Source: Didymodactylos carnosus (taxonomy: Eukaryota > Rotifera > Eurotatoria > Philodinida > Philodinidae). Taken from it: a stretch of 24,885 bases of DNA. Made by a program: the position numbers and the translations under genes. Shown here piece by piece: positions 20,503-24,885 of this stretch. The notes under the pieces were generated by a model. That model did not search any database, was not told where the DNA came from, and worked only from the letters and a program-made list of their open reading frames with translations. How positions within the stretch are numbered: position 1 is the stretch's first letter; the number at the start of each line of letters is the position of its first letter. The stretch lies in assembly GCA_905250885.1 (NCBI GenBank), contig CAJNOQ010002334.1, forward strand, positions 1 to 24,885. The letters run 5' to 3'.

Positions 20503-22670
20503 AATATAAAGTTTACTCTAGAATCATACATTTTGTGACGATCACTATCATTCACTACTAATATCAATAAATTAAAATTCTCAATACATTCGGGTTTTTT
20601 TTCAAGAAAAACGTCAAAAATCATTTAGGTTATAGGGAAAATAAGAAACATCTAGTATGAAAATACTGTTTTTGTTTAAAGAGGTACCTAATCTATGATA
20701 CACATATCTAATTGTATCTTAGAAGTGGATCTAATTTATGAGAAAGAGCATCATTTAATCCTATCGTTCATCATTAAAAGAAATAACATTGAACTTGACT
20801 TTTATAGAGCCCTGACAAATTGACTTCGTCAATAGATTGATTATATTTAAGAATTTTTCTAGATGATGAGAGGCGATGCCTCGCGATTTGTAACAAAATA
20901 GACGGTTAATCACCAATGTTCTTCTTCTCTAGTTGTGCCGATCATCTATATCTATATATGATCATCTTCTTGATGTAACCATGTTCAAAGTGTGTTAATT
21001 AAAGACAACCAACCAGGTAGGCTTCTCAATATCTATTGTATGTATAAAATGTTTTTGAAGTTGAAATAAAATGCTTTAAGCCGTAACAGCAGTGATTAAA
21101 ACAAGCGACATTTTTTCCAGTAAAACAGATGAAATGATTAATTTTTGTTTTGTCCATAATTATGAACCTTAGCAATATCAACAATTATAGAATTGTTTTA
21201 GTTATAAATAAGTAACTGTATTCATATGATTGAATTTTTTCAAATATATAAATCATCTATATTTAGTATGAATATGAATAATTTATTCTATTTATTTCTT
21301 AGTTTGTTTGATAGATAAAAATAGACGCGTTATGGACAAAATCGGCCTATGTCATTTTACTCGTCTATTTAGTTTAAGAGAGAGAAAAAATGATTAATAA
21401 TGATTATTATCGTATATTTATCTTAATAATTCATTTAACAAATAGTATTCATCACAAAAAAACGAAAAAGATTTTCCGATAGAAGAAAATATGTAATAAA
21501 CAACGACCTTTGTGAACTAATGTGAAGTTTATCATTATAAACTATCAAATACAACTTAAATTAAGAAGATAGTAATCTTTATAATTCATGCAATAATCAG
21601 AAATTTTAGATAAATAGACATGTTGTATATTATTTACGAAGGTTACATCCATAAAAAACAGTTTTCTAATGAAGAAAGAAACCTCACAGCAGGGTCAAAC
21701 TATTATATTCCATCTTCTACTGGGCTAAAATAAATTGAAAATTGATCGTTGGTAAATAATTATTATTCCGTTACTCTCAATTCTATTAAATTTATCTAAA
21801 AAAATTAAAAAAAATAGTAGAATCAATTTTCAATACAACTTTTTATATCGTTTTTTTTTTTGTCTTTTTTATAATCGGATCTTTTCACAGTTAGTTGAGC
21901 AGTTAAATTCTCTTTTTATCCGTTTAAATATGTACAACTATATGAGAAAAATGAATTCGGCATTATTTGATAAGAGTATGTTTATTCATCAGCTTTTGGA
22001 GTAAGTGAAATCAACTCATTTTTGAAGAGTTAATTGAGATAACTGATGCGTCAACAATATATAGTATGAGAAACAAAAGAGTTTCTCTTTAAGAGCCTAC
22101 ACTTCTTTAAATGTAAACGCAAAACGAAACCATTGAAATGAAAAAAACACAGTTGTACGTTTGCACTTGTATTTTTTTAAATAGAAAATAATGAATATTT
22201 TTCAGAGATTTATTATAACAGACAAAAAGCTAATAGGATTATTAGAACACTAATATGTGATATTTTCGGAACATCTTTCAAGCAAGCTTAGGAGTTAAAC
22301 ATTCTTTCTCATAACAATATTTCATATATGCCAAAAAGAGTCGACATTATGATTTAGACAAATTTTCATTACTCAGACGTATAACGATTCAATATCTAGA
22401 GACTTTTTGTCTTTTAAAATCAGAATAGATCAGAATAATACACTAATCTTATGTATCACTGTTTTTGTTAGATGAACTATTCACATTCTGCCTATCTCCA
22501 CTACTACAGAGTACTGATAAACTTAACAATCTATGATAGAATGAATACTTTTTAAGATAGTAATCTAAACGAAAAACAAAACTATATTCCTAAAATTTTT
22601 TGAAAATTTTGTCTTATATAAGCGGTTTTATTAAAAAACCCATAGACATTATTATACCCAAAGCGACAAA
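20503..22670. other. AT-rich intergenic DNA downstream of goosecoid
   Basis: No coding region or RNA gene is recognised over 2.2 kb. Only small palindromes are seen, such as ATTGAC-TTC-GTCAAT near 20818-20832, GAGGCGATGCCTC near 20870-20882, and a GATCAT...ATGATC pair near 20940-20965. Confidence 0.45.
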
Positions 22671-22678
22671 AGCCATTG

Positions 22679-22699
22679 CAGGGGTGCGCAAACACTTTC
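22679..22699 (+). repeat. hAT-like transposon terminus
   Basis: CAGGGGTGCGCAAACACTTT closely resembles the common hAT end type (CAGGGGTG.GCAAACTTT). No matching inverted end was found in the window, so this is either a solitary end of a broken element or chance. It opens the second repeat-rich region. Confidence 0.4.
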
Positions 22700-22839
22700 G
22701 TTGTTACATACCAAAGAACCAAAGAAAGGTATAAAAAAAAAGAAAATAGAACAGGGTAAAGATGAGTAAGAAAAAAAATCCAATTTTTGAAGATGCTGAC
22801 ACAGAGTAACTATTAAAGTAATGACCAAAGGAACAGCAG

Positions 22840-22886
22840 TAGAGACCTGCACGGGTTAAGAAAACGTAACCCGAACCCGACCCGAT
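22840..22886. repeat. TAGAGACCTGCA end with ACCCGAACCCGACCCG array, copy 1
   Basis: TAGAGACCTGCA (22840-22851) is followed by CGGGTTAAG and then AACCCGAACCCGACCCGA. The same 12-mer followed by ACCCG units recurs at 24420. GC-rich ACCCGA/TCGGGT units stand out from the AT-rich surroundings and are typical of the subterminal arrays of some hAT-type elements. Confidence 0.6.
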
Positions 22887-23309
22887 AAATTTTTACCCTT
22901 TTGTTTTGTTCTTAAGTTTATGTCTTTTTATTTATCTATTTGTTTAGCGGAGGGCATCATATTACAGGCGAGTGACCTTTTGCTAATAGTCTGCGAATAT
23001 TCCAGAAAATTTGAGCATTATATCTTTCTAAATTCGCCTGTTACTGAACTGTGCTTCTTAAATGAGAATAATGTTTTCCTAAAATCAGAGAACATCCTAA
23101 AAGAGGCCAGGGCAACTCTATCGTTTTTCCTTTGAGATAATTAATTGTCACATCATATCCTACATAGTGAACATATACTGTAGTGCTTGATGCGATGAAA
23201 ACTAAAGCAGAAGGTTTGATAGGTGAATGAACTAGCTGATATGACAATATGAATAATATCCTGTAGAAGCACATTATCTTTCTGAAAAAAAGTCGACTCC
23301 CCAGTCTTC
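22887..23309. other. Interior of the right-hand repeat cluster, no recognised gene
   Basis: Overlapping open frames on both strands (22920-23135 and 23041-23274) have no family resemblance and are probably remnants or chance. GC content is higher than in the goosecoid flanks, consistent with old mobile-element DNA. Confidence 0.35.
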
Positions 23310-23640
23310 CCGCAGGCGTTCTCTAGTTTTCCTTTGTCTCACAAACGGGAAAGCACGCACGTGACAAAACTAATTATCTTCTTTGTTTTATTCCCGTACC
23401 AGAATGTTTTCAGCAGCAAAATAATGCACGCAATATCACTTCTAATAAAAAAGAAATGTTATCATTGAAAATTGTGCGGTTTGGAAAAACACTGTTTTCC
23501 TTCAAGAAGAAAAGTTCGATAACAAGCGAATTTAGAAAGATATAACGCTTTTCTGTAACATTAGCAGACTACTAGCAAAAGTACAAAAGAAAATTTCATC
23601 TCTTAATTCTTTGTTTTGACTGGGTTACAGAATTATTACT
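23310..23640. repeat. Diverged dispersed repeat related to 9250-9600
   Basis: Bases 23316-23385 (TCTAGTTTTCCTTTGTCTCAC ... GCACGCACGTGA..AAACTAATTATC) resemble 9250-9310. Bases 23569-23622 (ATTAGCAGACTACTAGC ... CTTAATTCTTTGTTTTGA) resemble 9509-9571. The order and spacing are conserved, so these are two members of one repeat family separated by about 14 kb. Confidence 0.6.
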
Positions 23641-23798
23641 GTTGCTACACACAGTATTCCTTTAGAACAAAGAAATTTATAACTTTTGAAAGAATTGATA
23701 TGAGTCCTCCTTTAAGAGTTTTTATCAGCTCACTTTCCTCTATTAACTGACATAATATCATTAAAAACGGAGTTGGGCATCTGAAAACCTTGCCTCGT

Positions 23799-23966
23799 TA
23801 GTGAATGCAGTTGCTCTGAAATAAGTATTTCAACTGAAAATTCCAGTCGAGTTAACTTTACAACGAGTAATACACAATTGAAATTATTATCTATATTTTA
23901 ATTGCGCTACAGTGTTCACCCGGACCCAGCCCGATAACATCTTAACCCGAACCGACCCTCATTAAC
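23799..23966 (+). repeat. Left arm of a large inverted repeat carrying ACCCGA units
   Basis: TTAGTGAATGCAG ... TTTCAACTG.AAATTCCAG ... AACATCTTAACCCGAACC is matched in reverse complement by about 24484-24649 at roughly 75-80% identity. Outside TTAGTGAATGCAG the similarity stops abruptly, which suggests an element boundary or a truncation point. Confidence 0.75.
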
Positions 23967-24419
23967 TATGTTATTATGAAATAGCGCTGGTGTTACGAAC
24001 ATATTAAAAAAAATATATATATACCATAAAGGAGCAGTCTTTAGTACTCTCCTGTTTGTTTGCAAAAGATCTTTCATTTTGCGTTGAACGTTGCCTAATG
24101 TAGAAGAAAGCCTGGGCTATCAAATGAGACCGCTCTCAGCTCTCCATAATCTTCCTTGAAAAAGAGATGAAGTTTTTAATTTTTTCTTCAAAGCCTAGAA
24201 AATCTCAATTTTCAGTTTCGTAAATTTTCAGCTCCTTTCCTATATATTCAAAATTTTTTCTCATAGATAGACCAATAGAAGAAAGTGTGCTCTTCAATAT
24301 GAGACGTCTTCCAGAAATTTTCGGTAACTTTTCGTGAGGATATAAGCATCACCTCAAATGGCCTGAAAAACAGAGCCGTGTGTACAAAATGTGTTTTACT
24401 CACTATGCATTTTTTTGAT

Positions 24420-24528
24420 TAGAGACCTGCAACCCGACCCGACCCTAGGGTCGAGTCGGGTTCGGGTTAAGATGCTGTCGGGTCGAGTTGGGTTCGGGTT
24501 AAGATGTTCTCGGGTCGGGTTCGGGTTG
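24420..24528. repeat. TAGAGACCTGCA end with TCGGGT array, copy 2
   Basis: TAGAGACCTGCA (24420-24431) is followed by ACCCGACCCGACCC, a CCCTAGGG palindrome, and then three units of the form GGGTCGNGTYGGGTTCGGGT, with TTAAGATGNT spacers after the first two. This is a subterminal tandem array of the same family as copy 1. Confidence 0.7.
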
Positions 24529-24649
24529 AATATTTGGCAACGCAATTTAAAATATAAATAATATGTTTAGCTTTGTATTACTGGTTGAAAGTTATCTCTG
24601 CTGGAATTTCCAGTTGAAAGACTTGTTTCAGAACAACTGCATTCACTAA
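24484..24649 (-). repeat. Right arm of the large inverted repeat
   Basis: This is the reverse complement of 23799-23966, with the same AACATCTTAACCCGAACC and TTAGTGAATGCAG ends. The spacer between the arms (23967-24419) is non-coding and shares a CCTAATGTAGAA ... CAAATGA phrase with the loop of the composite element near 7418-7450, which hints at shared repeat ancestry. Confidence 0.75.
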
Positions 24650-24737
24650 GTCGATTAATCATTGCTTTCTTTGCACATAAGAGAGTGCTTCCTGCACTGA
24701 AATTAATGGCAATACATCCATCCCTTACTGCTTTTTT
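24570..24737 (-). pseudogene. Possible decayed transposase C-terminus (hAT-like), running in from the right edge
   Basis: On the minus strand 56 codons stay open between stops at 24738-24740 and 24567-24569. The segment INFSAGSTLLCAKKAMINRL is faintly like the hAT dimerisation block (FS.AG......R..L). The position fits: the frame ends just before the TCGGGT array and the TAGAGACCTGCA end at 24420, as a 3' terminus should. Upstream (24741-24885) no frame continues cleanly, so it would be a remnant. The resemblance is weak. Confidence 0.25.
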
Positions 24738-24885
24738 TCATGTACTGTTTTAAACATCCGCACATAGAAGACTTTACTATAATGCTCTCTACTTGCTATC
24801 TTAGTATTAGGTGATACTGACTGACCAATGAGAAAAAGGATGTGGTCATCATCTCGGTTAAGATAATCTATTGACAAAGTGTACT

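Noticed and set aside
22920..23274. Overlapping frames of 71 and 77 codons
   Set aside because: Antisense to each other within a repeat cluster and without recognisable transposase or other domains.

Overview
The window looks like AT-rich nuclear DNA of a small invertebrate. It holds two spliced metazoan-type genes on the + strand: a general transcription factor gene (TAF1, TFIID subunit 1) and a goosecoid-type homeobox gene. Introns are GT-AG with one GC-AG exception, arginine is mostly CGT/CGA, the genetic code is standard, and non-coding DNA is rich in short inverted-repeat elements. Very small introns (about 50-70 nt) in the housekeeping gene, low GC and many non-autonomous repeats would suit a rotifer, possibly a bdelloid, or another compact spiralian. 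That assignment is inference; no sequence here is diagnostic of a taxon.

Layout: 1-1345 is anonymous, repeat-like DNA that may hide 5' exons of TAF1. TAF1 coding exons can be traced from 1346 to a stop at 6255-6257: 24 exons that splice in phase into about 1083 codons. They cover the conserved N-terminal segments, the DUF3591 core with its winged helix, and the conserved block after the zinc-knuckle position. The metazoan zinc knuckle and the two C-terminal bromodomains are not present. About 250 bp after the stop, a nested cluster of inverted-repeat elements fills roughly 6.5-11.1 kb, and a foldback element lies at 11.65-11.94 kb. The region 12-15 kb is AT-rich intergenic DNA with one GC-rich hairpin and an 80-nt purine tract. 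The goosecoid gene occupies 15096-20240: an eh1 (Groucho-binding) motif in exon 1, a K50 paired-type homeodomain split over exons 2-4, and a Ser/Thr/Asn-rich tail. Two of its introns are 1.5 and 2.7 kb, and the larger one holds a candidate alternative terminal exon. From 22.67 kb to the right edge there is a second repeat cluster with hAT-like termini and GGGTCGGGTT-type arrays.

The two genes are not expected to share a pathway: TAF1 scaffolds TFIID at core promoters, and Goosecoid is a homeodomain repressor acting in embryonic patterning. No rRNA, tRNA or CRISPR was found, and no intact transposase gene. The most notable points are the bromodomain-less, knuckle-less TAF1 ending next to a transposon cluster, the GC-AG intron inside its most conserved domain, the possible intronic-polyadenylation isoform of goosecoid, and the stack of unrelated palindromic elements between the genes.
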